A stretch of 64,000 nucleotides of DNA from Granulicella tundricola MP5ACTX9 (GTDB lineage Bacteria; Acidobacteriota; Terriglobia; Terriglobales; Acidobacteriaceae): NCBI RefSeq assembly GCF_000178975.2, contig NC_015064.1, positions 1,860,001 through 1,924,000 of the forward strand, in the 5' to 3' direction. This document shows, one piece after another, positions 16,058 to 27,550 of this stretch (position 1 is the first letter of the stretch; the number at the start of each line of letters is the position of its first letter). The translations under genes were made by a program, and so were the position numbers. The notes under the pieces are model-generated. The model did no database searches. It worked only from the letters and a program-made list of their open reading frames with translations, and was not told the origin of the DNA.

Positions 16058-17488
16058 ATGACACCTCAATCAGCCTTCGCGGTCCCGACGCATTCGCAAT
16101 CCGCTTCCCCGGCAGTCCAGGCGCTGATCATGGCACGCGGCCGCATGGCCGACGCCGTCCGCACCTGGAACTGGTCCGCCACGCCCCTCGGCCGCATCGA
16201 GCAATGGCCTGAGCCCCTCCTCGCCCACGTCAATCTCGCCCTGTCCTTCCCCATTCCGGCAGTCGTCCACTGGGGTCCGGAGATGCACATGGTCTTCAAC
16301 GACGCGTACGCAGAGCTCCTCGGACCTGAAGGCCACACCTACCTCGGCCAATCTGCCCCCATCGTCTGGAAACCCCTCTGGCCCCAGATCGAATCGCTGT
16401 ACAGCAGCGTCCGCCGGACAGGCGAGTCTATCTCCGGTAATGACCTCCTCATTCCCGTCGATCGCGACGGAACCCTCCGCGACGTCTTCTGGTCCTACGC
16501 GATCGCCCCCATCCACCATCAGCAGACCGTCGCTGGAATCTTCAACACCGCACGCGACACCACCGCCACCGTCGCATCGTTCAACGCACTCGTCCAAAGT
16601 GACGAGCGCCTCCGCCTCGCGCTCTCCGCCAGCGATTGCATCGGCATCTGGGACTGGCACATTCCCTCGGACATCATCCACGCGGAGCAGGACTTCGCTC
16701 TCTTTTACGGCCAGGATCCCCAGCGCGCCAGGCTCGGCATCCCCAGAACCGAATACTTCGAAAAGGTCCACCCGGACGACCGCGTGCCGCTCGACGACGC
16801 CCTCTGGTATGCCATCCAGAACTTTACCGAGGTCCTCGCGGACTACCGTCTTCTCCCGCCCGACGGCTCCGTCCGCTGGGTCCAGGCCAAGGGCCGCTGT
16901 TTCTATGCAGAGGACGGCTCTCCCACCCGCTTCTCCGGCATCAGCATCGATATCACCCGCCGCAAGATCGCAGAGGCCGCCCTGGCCGAGACGCGCATGA
17001 CGGCCGCCGCGCAACCACCCAAAGTCGCCCTCGCCCCCAAAATCGAAGCCCCCCTGGCCTCCATCGCCACGATCCTCCGCCTCGCCCGCTCCACCGACGA
17101 CCTCACGGAGGTCCAGCGCTTCCTCGTCGTCGCAGAGCGCGAGGTTAACCGCATCGCCGACCTCGCCTGCCCGCCTGCCGAATCCACATCAGACGCCCCC
17201 CAATCCGCCCCCGCGCCCATCCTCCCACCCGCCACCCCCACGCTCCTCTGGCACATGGAGATTCTCGTCAGCACCATCGCCCGCTCTCTCGCGGAGCGCA
17301 AGGATGACGTCCGCGTCAGCATCATGCGTCGCGCAGAGGGCATCACTTTCCTCCTCCAGGTCGCCGCCGACGATCTCGCCCGCGTCCTTGGACCCCAGGG
17401 CCGCACCGCCCAGTCCATGCGTTCGCTCCTGGACGCTGCCGGTATCCGCAGCAACCAGCAATTTTCGCTCGATATTGAAGCCACCTAG
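16058..17488 (+). CDS. PAS-PAS / HisKA-like / KhpA-type KH domain fusion protein
   Basis: A 476-residue cytosolic protein. Residues 35-170 hold a first PAS region with the RTWNWSATPLGRIEQWP lead-in common in sensor kinases. Residues about 188-306 hold a PAS_3-type domain (GIWDWHIPSD; VRWVQAKGRCFY). Residues 322-371 align by eye with a histidine-kinase dimerisation helix, but the AHEINNPL-type box reads APKIEAPL (327-334), so the phosphoacceptor His is missing. No HATPase follows. Instead, residues 398-475 match a KhpA-like KH domain: MEILVSTIARSLAERKDDV, LLQVAADDLARVLG, the GxxG loop GPQG at 445-448 followed by RT, and QFSLDIEA at the end. This suggests a ligand- or redox-sensing RNA-binding protein. 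A Ser/Thr kinase gene follows 79 bases downstream. Confidence 0.75.
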   Translation: MTPQSAFAVPTHSQSASPAVQALIMARGRMADAVRTWNWSATPLGRIEQWPEPLLAHVNLALSFPIPAVVHWGPEMHMVFNDAYAELLGPEGHTYLGQSAPIVWKPLWPQIESLYSSVRRTGESISGNDLLIPVDRDGTLRDVFWSYAIAPIHHQQTVAGIFNTARDTTATVASFNALVQSDERLRLALSASDCIGIWDWHIPSDIIHAEQDFALFYGQDPQRARLGIPRTEYFEKVHPDDRVPLDDALWYAIQNFTEVLADYRLLPPDGSVRWVQAKGRCFYAEDGSPTRFSGISIDITRRKIAEAALAETRMTAAAQPPKVALAPKIEAPLASIATILRLARSTDDLTEVQRFLVVAEREVNRIADLACPPAESTSDAPQSAPAPILPPATPTLLWHMEILVSTIARSLAERKDDVRVSIMRRAEGITFLLQVAADDLARVLGPQGRTAQSMRSLLDAAGIRSNQQFSLDIEAT

Positions 17489-17567
17489 CGAGTCCCAAAA
17501 CGGCCCCGTCACATGACCAAGAAACACCGTTAATCGTTCCACAACCCAACCCTTGCGATAATGGACT

Positions 17568-20087
17568 ATGAAGCGCCGCATCATCAGCCATTACGAGTTC
17601 GTCCGCAAGATCGGAGCAGGCGGCTCCGGAGTCGTCTTCCTCGCCACCGACACGCTGCTCCAGCGCCCCGTCGTCCTCAAGCTCCTCAAGCGCGGCGCGC
17701 TCACCGCCGAGCAGGTTCGCACCACCCAGCTCCGTGAGGCACGCCTGGCCTCCGCCATCGATCACCCCAACGTCTGCGCCATCTATGAGGTCGGCGAAGT
17801 CCCCGCAGAGTCCGGCGACGGTGCCGAAGCCTACATCGTCATGCAGTACATCCCCGGCCAGGCGCTCGACAAGCTCATAGCCGCCGGCCCCGCCAACCTC
17901 CAGCTCGTCCTCTCCGCCGGCATTCAGATTGCGGACGGTCTAGCCGCCGCGCACTCCCTCGGCATCTTCCATCGCGACCTCAAGCCCGCCAACGTCATGC
18001 TGACCGAAGGCGGCCTCATCAAGATCCTCGACTTCGGCCTCGCCCGCCGCCTCAATCTCGACGAGACCGAGTTCGATCCCAGCGGTAACTCCGGCACCGC
18101 CGGCCGTCGCCCCGTCCCACCCCCCGGAGCCACTTACACCGCACGCGGCGGCACCATCGCGTACATGGCGCCGGAGCAGTTCGTCACCGGCCAGTCCTCC
18201 GTCCAGTCGGACCTCTTCGCCCTCGGCCTCATCCTGTACGAGCTCGTCACCGGCCGCCACCCCTTCCATCGCCCGGACGCACCGGAGTTCCAGTCCATCC
18301 GCGCCATCCAGTTCGCAGACCCTACCCCCCCGCGCGAGATCAACCGCAACATCCCCATCGAGCTCCAGTCCGTCATCCTCCGCTGCCTGGAAAAGCAGCC
18401 CAGCGCCCGTTTCGCCTCCGCAGCGGACCTCCGAGAAGCCCTCAAGACCATCATGATGGCCCACCAGCTCGATACCGTAGGTCCCCCCGGCGAATCCGTC
18501 ACCCTCCTCCCCTCCCAACGCCCCCCGGCGGTTGAAACCCCGGAAGAAGAAAAGCGCACCACCGGCATCCTCTCCATGCTGGCGGAGCGTTTCCGCGAGT
18601 CCGGCCCCACCGCCACCACCGCGAAGCAAAACACCCTCGTCGTCCTGCCCTTCATCAACTTCGGCACCTCCAGCAAGCAGAACGAGTCCCAGCCTTCGCC
18701 CCTCTACGGGTACGCCCTGGCCGACGCCCTCGCCGCCCGCCTCGCGCGCATGCCTTCCCTCATCGTCCGCCCCTCGTCTTCACTAGCAACCATCCCAACG
18801 CATCAGCTTGATCCCTTGGCGATAGGCCGCAAGCTCCTCGTCCACTACGTCCTCGCCGGCAACTTCCTCCGCTCGGACCAGGGCTTCGACCTCAACTGGC
18901 AGCTCCTCGACGTCAACGGCCAATCCGTCCGCACCGGCGGCAGCATCAGCGTCGCCAGCTTTGACCTCGTCGCCGTCCAGACCGAGATCTCCAACGAAGT
19001 CTTCTCCACCCTCCAGGGCATCGGCGGCCTCACCACCAGCCATCACGCCGCCCAGCCCTCATCCCTCTCCCAGGACAACTCGGAGGACTACCTCCAGGCC
19101 CGAGCCGTCCTCAGCTCCTTCATGTCCCGCACCGGCAGCAGGGAAGACCTGGACCGCGCCCGCGAGCTCTTCGAGTCCGTCACCACCCAGGACGTCGACT
19201 TTGCCCCCGGCTGGTCCGGCCTCGGCATCACGCACCTCCAGTACGCCTCCCACGGCCTCGGCGGCCAGATGCATGTCCTGGAAGCTCGCCGCGCCTTCGA
19301 TAAAGCCCTCCAGCTTGACCCCGGCTCGGTCGAGTCCAACCTCTACCGCGTCTACATGCTCCTCAGCCGAGGCGAAAAGGAATCCGCCCGTCACGGCATC
19401 GAGAACCTCCTCCAGTCCGCCGGCAACGACTGGAACGTCCACCTCGTAGCCGGCCAGACCCTACGCATCGACGGCATGTACGAAGAAGCCCTCGAGCAGT
19501 TCAACACTGCCCTCCGCCTCAACCCCTCGAACGCCGCCCTCATCTACAACAACCGCGCCCGAGTCTTCCAATATCAAAATCAACTCGAACTAGCCGCCGA
19601 CGAGTTGGAAAAAGGCCTAACCCTCGAACCCAAGCAGCCTCTCCTCCGCATCTCCCTCGGCTACCAGCAGATGCGCACCGGAGACCTGGCCAAGGCCATC
19701 GAGACCCTCGAAAAGGTGACCAGCGAAGAGAAGTCCCTCCGCATCGTCTACCCCACCATCGCCCTTTGCTACGTGCAGTTGGGCGACCGCGAAAAAGCCG
19801 CCACCTTCATCGTCGACGAGACCCTGAGCGCCGCGGAAGCCGACTCCGAGATGGCCTACCGCCTCGCAACCTACTTCGCCCTTGAAGGCGACGAGTCCGA
19901 AGCCCTCCACTGGCTCCGCCGCGCCATCTATCTCGGTAACGAGAACTACCCCTGGTTCTCCATCAACCCCGCCTGGCGCAAACTAGGCGGCCACGGAGAC
20001 TTCGAAAGAATCCTCGAAGACCTGAAAAAGTCCTTCCGCAAAAACCAGAAAAACTGGCGCCGCCTCCTGGCCCAACTCCGCGACTAA
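17568..20087 (+). CDS. Ser/Thr protein kinase with FlgO/TolB-like domain and TPR repeats
   Basis: An 839-residue protein. Residues about 9-290 form a Hanks-type kinase with Gly-rich loop GAGGSG (16-21), Lys38, Glu57, HRDLKPAN (135-142), DFG (155-157) and [10 protein letters not shown], so it should be catalytically active. Residues about 350-500 resemble the TolB/FlgO-like nucleotide-cyclase-associated domain ([31 protein letters not shown]). The rest is TPR repeats ([53 protein letters not shown]). No membrane helix was seen. It directly follows the PAS-KH gene in the same direction, so the two may be co-transcribed and functionally linked (inference). Confidence 0.88.
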   Translation: MKRRIISHYEFVRKIGAGGSGVVFLATDTLLQRPVVLKLLKRGALTAEQVRTTQLREARLASAIDHPNVCAIYEVGEVPAESGDGAEAYIVMQYIPGQALDKLIAAGPANLQLVLSAGIQIADGLAAAHSLGIFHRDLKPANVMLTEGGLIKILDFGLARRLNLDETEFDPSGNSGTAGRRPVPPPGATYTARGGTIAYMAPEQFVTGQSSVQSDLFALGLILYELVTGRHPFHRPDAPEFQSIRAIQFADPTPPREINRNIPIELQSVILRCLEKQPSARFASAADLREALKTIMMAHQLDTVGPPGESVTLLPSQRPPAVETPEEEKRTTGILSMLAERFRESGPTATTAKQNTLVVLPFINFGTSSKQNESQPSPLYGYALADALAARLARMPSLIVRPSSSLATIPTHQLDPLAIGRKLLVHYVLAGNFLRSDQGFDLNWQLLDVNGQSVRTGGSISVASFDLVAVQTEISNEVFSTLQGIGGLTTSHHAAQPSSLSQDNSEDYLQARAVLSSFMSRTGSREDLDRARELFESVTTQDVDFAPGWSGLGITHLQYASHGLGGQMHVLEARRAFDKALQLDPGSVESNLYRVYMLLSRGEKESARHGIENLLQSAGNDWNVHLVAGQTLRIDGMYEEALEQFNTALRLNPSNAALIYNNRARVFQYQNQLELAADELEKGLTLEPKQPLLRISLGYQQMRTGDLAKAIETLEKVTSEEKSLRIVYPTIALCYVQLGDREKAATFIVDETLSAAEADSEMAYRLATYFALEGDESEALHWLRRAIYLGNENYPWFSINPAWRKLGGHGDFERILEDLKKSFRKNQKNWRRLLAQLRD

Positions 20088-20149
20088 AAATCAGACCACC
20101 AAACAGCTCCAAAACAATCAGCCTCTAACAAAACAATCCCCACAAACAA

Positions 20150-20176
20150 AAGGGCTCCCACCGAAAGAGGAGCCCT
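20150..20176 (-). terminator. Hairpin terminator for the leftward 20237-21178 gene
   Basis: Stem AGGGCTCC / GGAGCCCT with a 10-base loop. Read on the - strand it is followed by TTTTGTTTGT, whereas the + strand side has no T-run, so it serves the leftward gene. Confidence 0.7.
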
Positions 20177-20193
20177 CCACAAATCAAAATCAG

Positions 20194-20228
20194 TCTTGAT
20201 CGCTTTTATCCCTTTTTATTCCCGTAAT
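20194..20228. repeat. Dispersed short repeat, CTTGATCG-x-TTATCC type, copy 2
   Basis: CTTGATCGCTTTTATCC then a T-run and ATTCCC, the best-preserved copy of the three in the window. It lies just past the stop of the 20237-21178 gene. Confidence 0.4.
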
Positions 20229-20236
20229 CTTTGTCC

Positions 20237-22814
<2,578 letters not shown>

Positions 22815-22840
22815 CCCCAAGCAAATCACACAGAAGCAGC

Positions 22841-22881
22841 AAAAAGAGAGAACACAGAACCCCTCTGTGTTCTCTCTTTTT
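22841..22881. terminator. Strong bidirectional terminator between eno and TadE-like gene
   Basis: A perfect 18-bp inverted repeat (AAAAAGAGAGAACACAGA and its complement) around a 5-base loop, giving A-runs and T-runs on both sides. It lies between two convergent genes and fits intrinsic termination in both directions. Confidence 0.92.
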
Positions 22882-22910
22882 CTCCGTGCCTCCGTGATTC
22901 GCTTTCGGTT

Positions 22911-23402
22911 TTACTGGACCAGCTCGGTCGTAGTAGCCGTCAGCGTACAAGCCGTAGTCGGCCTTCCAAACATCGCAAAGCTGCAAAGCGAATAATTCAG
23001 CGTCACCACGGCCGGCGTATTGATCGTCAGGTTGCCCGCAGCCCCGGAGTACGTACTCGCACTCGAGCAGTTCGGCCCCGTATACGTATTCCCATTCAAC
23101 GAAATCGTCAGCGTCATGTAGTTCGTATTCAGACTCGGCGCCGCGTTGATGATCGAGTACGCAGCTGTCCAGCACGGATCCACCGTCTGCCCCCGGCTCA
23201 CCGCCAGCTGCCGAGCCGCCTCGTTCGTCGCATCCGTCAGCACCATGTAGCTCCGCAGCGAGAGCCCGTACGTACACATCCCGGTCACCAGCAGCAGCAG
23301 CATCGGCAGCACCAGCGCGAGCTCCAGCGCCGCCTGCCCATCCTCACCCGTAACTCGTCCCGCCACTGCCTTCCGCTTCCCCGCCGCTGTCTTCTGCTCC
23401 AT
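22911..23402 (-). CDS. TadE-like pseudopilin
   Basis: A 163-residue protein with the TadE block DGQAALELALVLPMLLLLV (about 21-39): a charged leader, conserved Glu, and one long hydrophobic helix, as in Tad (Flp) pilus minor pseudopilins. The C-terminal part is Thr/Ser/Asn-rich with paired cysteines. It is divergent from another TadE gene 236 bases away. No Tad motor, secretin or Flp pilin gene is within the window. Confidence 0.82.
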   Translation of the reverse strand: MEQKTAAGKRKAVAGRVTGEDGQAALELALVLPMLLLLVTGMCTYGLSLRSYMVLTDATNEAARQLAVSRGQTVDPCWTAAYSIINAAPSLNTNYMTLTISLNGNTYTGPNCSSASTYSGAAGNLTINTPAVVTLNYSLCSFAMFGRPTTACTLTATTTELVQ

Positions 23403-23638
23403 AGTCGAACTCCGTACCCCAGCCTACGCACCCCACCCCACCCCGCCCATTGCACTTTCGTCGTACCCCTGTCATCTCCCAACCAAAGTCCCCTCGTACT
23501 CCACCTTTGGGGAATATCTGCTCCCCCACCAGACGAGTACCCTTTGGAACATCGGCCCACTCCCGGAACCCTTTAGCCACTCCGCGTCTCCCACATGCTA
23601 AAGCTCCGGACGCATCCAGCCGTTGAGGTTACAGAAGC

Positions 23639-24139
23639 ATGACCCCGAACCACCATCGCGCCCCAGATCACGGAGCACCCATTTCGAACACCCCACACTC
23701 CGCGCGTGCCTTCACCGCAGAAGACGGTTCCTCCCTCGTCGAGTTCGCACTTACCCTCCCCATGTTCATGCTCGTCGTCACCGGCGTTCTCTACCTCGGC
23801 ATCGTTCTCTTCAACTTCATCACCCTCACGGAAGCCACCCAGTTCTCCGCACGCCAGATGATGATCAGCCGAGGCCAGACTACTGACCCCTGCGCCCTCT
23901 TCATCAGCACCTTCTATAACTCCGCCCCCACCCTCACCCACAGCAATCTCACCTTCTCCTTCAGCCTCAACGGCACGCAATACCTCTCGACCACCTCCTG
24001 CCCCGCCGGCGTAAACAACATGGTCCTCGGCAGTGAAGCCATCGTCCTCGTCACCTACCCCGCCAAGCTCGCCCTCGTCGGCGACGTCATCTCACCCGGC
24101 TTTAACCTCAGCGACCAGGAGCTGGAGCAGATCCAATGA
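23639..24139 (+). CDS. TadE-like pseudopilin
   Basis: A 166-residue protein with the TadE block DGSSLVEFALTLPMFMLVV at about 29-47, after a polar His/Pro-rich leader. The segment SARQMMISRGQTTDPC parallels RQLAVSRGQTVDPC of the leftward TadE-like protein at 22911-23402, so the two are paralogues. It overlaps the next gene by 4 bases (ATGA), indicating coupled translation with the TadG-like protein. Confidence 0.83.
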   Translation: MTPNHHRAPDHGAPISNTPHSARAFTAEDGSSLVEFALTLPMFMLVVTGVLYLGIVLFNFITLTEATQFSARQMMISRGQTTDPCALFISTFYNSAPTLTHSNLTFSFSLNGTQYLSTTSCPAGVNNMVLGSEAIVLVTYPAKLALVGDVISPGFNLSDQELEQIQ

Positions 24140-25683
24140 ATCGCCTCAACAAGCTCTTCTGCCTCTTCCTCCGCGACCAGCGCGGACAGGTCCTCCCCAT
24201 CGCCGGTCTCATGATGTTCGTCATCACCGCCATGATCGGCCTTGTCGTGGACGTAGGACACATCTATCTCTGCCAGCGTGAGCTCCAGGCCTCCTCCGAC
24301 GCCGCCGCCCTTGCCGGTGCTGAGATCATCCCCACCGCCACGACTGCCGCCGCCGTCTATGCCAAGGCCACGGCCTACAGCTCCACGACCGGCGCAGCCA
24401 ATGTCTACAAGAACATGACCAACATCACCATGGTCTCCGGCTACCCCATCCTCAAGTGCCTCTCCACCATGCAGACCCAGGGCATCTCGTGCGTCGGCCC
24501 GCTTTCCTATAACTCCATCCAGGTCATGCAGCAGGCCGTCGTCCCGCTCTACTTCGCACGCATCATCGGTCGCTCCAGCATGACCATCAGCGCTACCTCC
24601 ACCGCGGCAAAAGGCGGTGCCTCCTCCCGCCCGTACAACGTCGCTCTCGTCCTCGATACCACCTACTCTGAAATCTCGTATGACTCCGACTGCGGAAACA
24701 GCCAGATGCTCTGCACCCTCCAGGGCGTCCAGATCCTCCTCAATCAGCTCGATCCCTGCGGAACCAGCGTCACCACCTGCTCCGTCACCAGCGGCCAGGC
24801 CACCAACTCCGTCGTCCGCGTCGGCATCTTCACCTTCCCCCAGATGGTCACCTCCACTGTCAGCTCGGACTATGACTGCTCCAGCAACACCCCAGCCAAC
24901 ACCGTCTACACCTTCCCCATCCCCGGTGCCGGCACCTACGCCCCAAGCAGTTCAACCTACCGGGTTCTCGACTTTCAAAGCGACTACCGCGTCGGCGATA
25001 CTTCCACAAGCTTGAACCAGGCCTCCAATCTCACGAAAGCCGTCGGGGGCTTCTCCGGATGCACGGGAATCTACCCCGCGACATCGGCCTCTCAATCCAA
25101 CTTTCAGGCCACCTCCGGGCAATATGGAACCTACTACCCATCCACCATCTACGCCGCTCAGTCCTCGCTGATTCACGAGCAAACCTTATTCCCGGACTCC
25201 CAGAACGTCATGATCATCATTGGAGATGGAAACGCCACCGCGCCTCAGACCAACAATGGCTACCCCGTCATGAGCACCACTGCCTCTGTATCGGCTACCC
25301 CAGGTGCTTCAACATTGGCAGGCACATCCAGCGGCCTCTACCCCTCCTGGAACGGAGAGTGTGGCCAGGCCATAACCGCCGCAAACTTCGCAACATCCCA
25401 GGGAACTCGTGTCTACACCGTTGCCTACGGCTCCCCATCCGCAGGCTGCGCCTCAGACCAGAGCGGACAAGGAAAGATCCCAGGCCTCTACCCCAATGTC
25501 CTCCCCTGCAATGAGATGGCTCAGATGGCCTCTGCTTCCTACTACTTCTTCTCGGACTTCAAGCAATCCGGCTCCGGCAGCGTCTGTACCGCCGCCCAGG
25601 TCATGGTCGAACTCTCCGACATCTTCCTCCAGATCGCCGGAGACCTCACCGTAGCCCGCCTTATCCCCAACTCCACCACCTGA
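24136..25683 (+). CDS. TadG-like protein with vWA-type region
   Basis: A 515-residue protein. The N-terminus (RGQVLPIAGLMMFVITAMIG, about 15-34) is the Tad_N block of TadG-like proteins, followed by SSDAAALAGAE. A von Willebrand A-like region starts near residue 172 (NVALVLDTTYSEIS); its DxTxS pattern is a degenerate MIDAS. Several Cys pairs suggest disulphides outside the cytoplasm. It is coupled to the preceding TadE gene. Probably part of a Tad pilus or related adhesive surface structure. Confidence 0.8.
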   Translation: MNRLNKLFCLFLRDQRGQVLPIAGLMMFVITAMIGLVVDVGHIYLCQRELQASSDAAALAGAEIIPTATTAAAVYAKATAYSSTTGAANVYKNMTNITMVSGYPILKCLSTMQTQGISCVGPLSYNSIQVMQQAVVPLYFARIIGRSSMTISATSTAAKGGASSRPYNVALVLDTTYSEISYDSDCGNSQMLCTLQGVQILLNQLDPCGTSVTTCSVTSGQATNSVVRVGIFTFPQMVTSTVSSDYDCSSNTPANTVYTFPIPGAGTYAPSSSTYRVLDFQSDYRVGDTSTSLNQASNLTKAVGGFSGCTGIYPATSASQSNFQATSGQYGTYYPSTIYAAQSSLIHEQTLFPDSQNVMIIIGDGNATAPQTNNGYPVMSTTASVSATPGASTLAGTSSGLYPSWNGECGQAITAANFATSQGTRVYTVAYGSPSAGCASDQSGQGKIPGLYPNVLPCNEMAQMASASYYFFSDFKQSGSGSVCTAAQVMVELSDIFLQIAGDLTVARLIPNSTT

Positions 25684-25697
25684 TCCTTCCACAAATC

Positions 25698-25736
25698 CGG
25701 GTGCCCCATGTTCCGATTCCGGGACGTGGGTTTCCA
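25698..25736. repeat. Palindromic repeat (CCCATGTC...GACATGGGGCACCC family), inverted copy
   Basis: CCGGGTGCCCCATGTTCC, spacer GATT, then CCGGGACGTGGG. The reverse complement matches copies at 30819-30856 and 41687-41723, including the invariant GGGGCACCCGG edge. It lies downstream of the TadG-like gene. Confidence 0.6.
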
Positions 25737-25875
25737 GGGAAGCCTGATTCGCCCCTTTGTCCTCCACGCAACCCACCGTGCCCCTCTTTCTGTGCATCAT
25801 AAGATGGAAAGAGAATACGGTCGGATCACCCCCCTTACGAGAAGGGGAGAGAAGTGAAGGCCTCAAGGATGATTC

Positions 25876-26133
25876 ATGCCTGCACCAGTCAAACAATGTC
25901 CCGGTGAGTTCAGCCCGGAGATTCAGCAACTCCTCCACGACAACGCCGACCGAGCCCAATGGAAGGAGCACCCCTGTGCGCTCTGCGGCCAGTTCGTCAA
26001 CGCAGAGCTCAAGTTCTCCAAATGGCTCCCCCTCCGCCACTGGCCCTCAGTCAACTACGCCGCCCTCCGCAACAAGGCCGCCCAGAAGAAGGCCCGCCCC
26101 ACTCCCACGCCCAAACCCGTCCTCCAACCCTGA
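25876..26133 (+). CDS. Small hypothetical protein with CALCG motif
   Basis: An 85-residue protein starting MPAPVKQCPGEFSPEIQQLL, with a central HPCALCGQFVNAEL (one CxxC pair) and a Lys/Pro-rich tail. Codon third positions are C-rich like the other rightward genes on this side. The single CxxC could bind metal only as a dimer or with Cys8. No family assigned. Confidence 0.5.
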   Translation: MPAPVKQCPGEFSPEIQQLLHDNADRAQWKEHPCALCGQFVNAELKFSKWLPLRHWPSVNYAALRNKAAQKKARPTPTPKPVLQP

Positions 26134-26149
26134 TTGCCTAACCGTATTC

Positions 26150-26515
26150 CTCACAACAACTTACAACTATTTTTACGAAAAACACCCGTAAATCCGCGTG
26201 TCAAGCCCCCTGGCGCCCAAAAAACTACATAACTAACTCATCCCAAGCCACTTACAAGCCAAAAATAAATGGCGTATTTACCCTCGCCACGTTGGTACTC
26301 TTAACAGAGTAGACAAAATCTCAGGACGAACCACCGTCGTGAGCCCGTCTTCGCCTTCACTCACAACTGAAACTCGAGATTCAAACTGATCAACGTACGC
26401 CGTTGCCTGTTTTGAGATGGCAGCTGAAAGCTCATAGCCAGCGGCTGGAAGAAAGCCATGTCCAGACCTAACCCGTCTGTTCACAAGACTTTACATACTT
26501 TCACCGGGGTGGGGA
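26150..26515 (-). repeat. Long intergenic repeat, copy A
   Basis: About 365 bases without a gene. Read on the - strand it aligns by eye with 50050-50385 and, in its first two thirds, with 30552-30815. Shared blocks in order: GTAAAGTCTT, TTAGGTCTGGACAT, GGCTTTCTTCCAGC, AACAGGCAACGGC, CTCACGACGGTGGTTCGTCC, ATACGCCATTTATTTTT and GGGGCTTGACACG. Short reading frames inside are not conserved between copies. Confidence 0.75.
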
Positions 26516-26525
26516 GCCACAGCGA

Positions 26526-26648
26526 ATGACCACACAAACTCAGGCAATCGAAGAACCCGCACGCTATCAATGCCGCCACATCCACACTGAAGGACGCCGC
26601 TGCGGCAGCCGAACCCTCAAGCTTGGCCAGGGGCCACCACAAGCGTAG
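26526..26648 (+). pseudogene. Truncated CRHIHT-x-GRRCGS small-protein family fragment
   Basis: ATG to TAG over 40 codons, with the core RYQCRHIHTEGRRCGS. From memory this resembles the start of a short cysteine/histidine protein family common in Acidobacteria whose second half carries an FCYYH-type motif; that half is absent here (the tail is TLKLGQGPPQA). Either a degraded copy or an unusually short member. Confidence 0.4.
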
Positions 26649-26699
26649 CGGACAAACGCTGCCGCCCTTGCTATCCTTAGACTGCTGTTCCCACGCAGG

Positions 26700-26894
26700 A
26701 TGAAAATACTCTTCGCACTCTCGGTCGTCTCGTTTCTTGCCTTGCTATGGGCCGTCTATGCCATGACCCGGCATGTACGCCGGACTGCCCCCATCGAGAG
26801 CGACCCGGCTCTGCCCGAGGAGATCAGATCGATCTCCACCCCGGCCACAAAGTCGGCCACGAATCACGTACCACCCGTCCGGCGTAGCGCCTGA
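26700..26894 (+). CDS. Small single-pass membrane protein
   Basis: A 64-residue protein starting MKILFALSVVSFLALLWAVY (one N-terminal helix) then a basic, Pro/Ser-rich tail. It ends 33 bases before bioY in the same direction. No family recognised; a real gene is plausible from its position and signal-anchor shape. Confidence 0.5.
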   Translation: MKILFALSVVSFLALLWAVYAMTRHVRRTAPIESDPALPEEIRSISTPATKSATNHVPPVRRSA

Positions 26895-26927
26895 CTGCTT
26901 CACCGCTCACACTTGAAAGGACCTGTC

Positions 26928-27524
26928 ATGCAGACTGCTCATCCGATCCAGGCCGCCGCTCCGGTCAGCTTCGTTCCACGTAACGCAACCCTGGTCGATA
27001 AGGCCATCCTTGCCGTAGCCGGATCGGTCTTCGTCGCCATCTGCGCACATGTCTCCGTGCCCCTCTGGTTCACACCTGTACCCCTGACCTTGGGCAACAT
27101 GGCCGTCATCCTCGTCGGCCTCTGCCTCGGACCCTCCACCGCCTTCGCCGCAATGGTCCTCTACCTCTGCGAGGGAGCGATGGGCATGCCCGTCTTCAAC
27201 CCCGGCGGACCGGCCGGCATGGCGCATCTCATGGGTCCCAACGCAGGCTACCTCTTCGCCTACCCCGTCGCCGCGGCAGTGGCAGGTTATCTCGCCAAGG
27301 CCATCAGCCTGCGCGGCTCAAAGTATGTGGCCGGAATTGTTGGCAGCGTCGCTGGGACCGCACTCGTGATCGCCTGCGGCGTCTCCTGGCTCGCTTCGCT
27401 CCTGCATCTCAACGCTGCAATGGCATTCAAGCTGGGTGCCGCTCCCTTTCTGCCCGGTGAGGTGATCAAGGTCGCCGCAGCCGCTGGAATCTATAGCGCC
27501 ATCGCACGCTGGCGCAAGGCTTAA
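26928..27524 (+). CDS. bioY: Biotin transporter substrate-binding component BioY
   Basis: A 198-residue S component of an ECF-type transporter, six membrane helices, importing biotin. Landmarks are VPLWFTPVPLTLGNMAVIL, a GP-S-T-A-F-A-A-M-V-L-Y-L-C-E-G-A-M-G stretch, FNPGGPAG and LGAAPFLPGEVIKV. The start is ATG 26928 with AAAGGA eight bases upstream. ECF A/T components are not nearby; some BioY proteins work without them. Confidence 0.9.
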   Translation: MQTAHPIQAAAPVSFVPRNATLVDKAILAVAGSVFVAICAHVSVPLWFTPVPLTLGNMAVILVGLCLGPSTAFAAMVLYLCEGAMGMPVFNPGGPAGMAHLMGPNAGYLFAYPVAAAVAGYLAKAISLRGSKYVAGIVGSVAGTALVIACGVSWLASLLHLNAAMAFKLGAAPFLPGEVIKVAAAAGIYSAIARWRKA

Positions 27525-27550
27525 CCAAGTACAAGAAGGATTGTTTCTCC

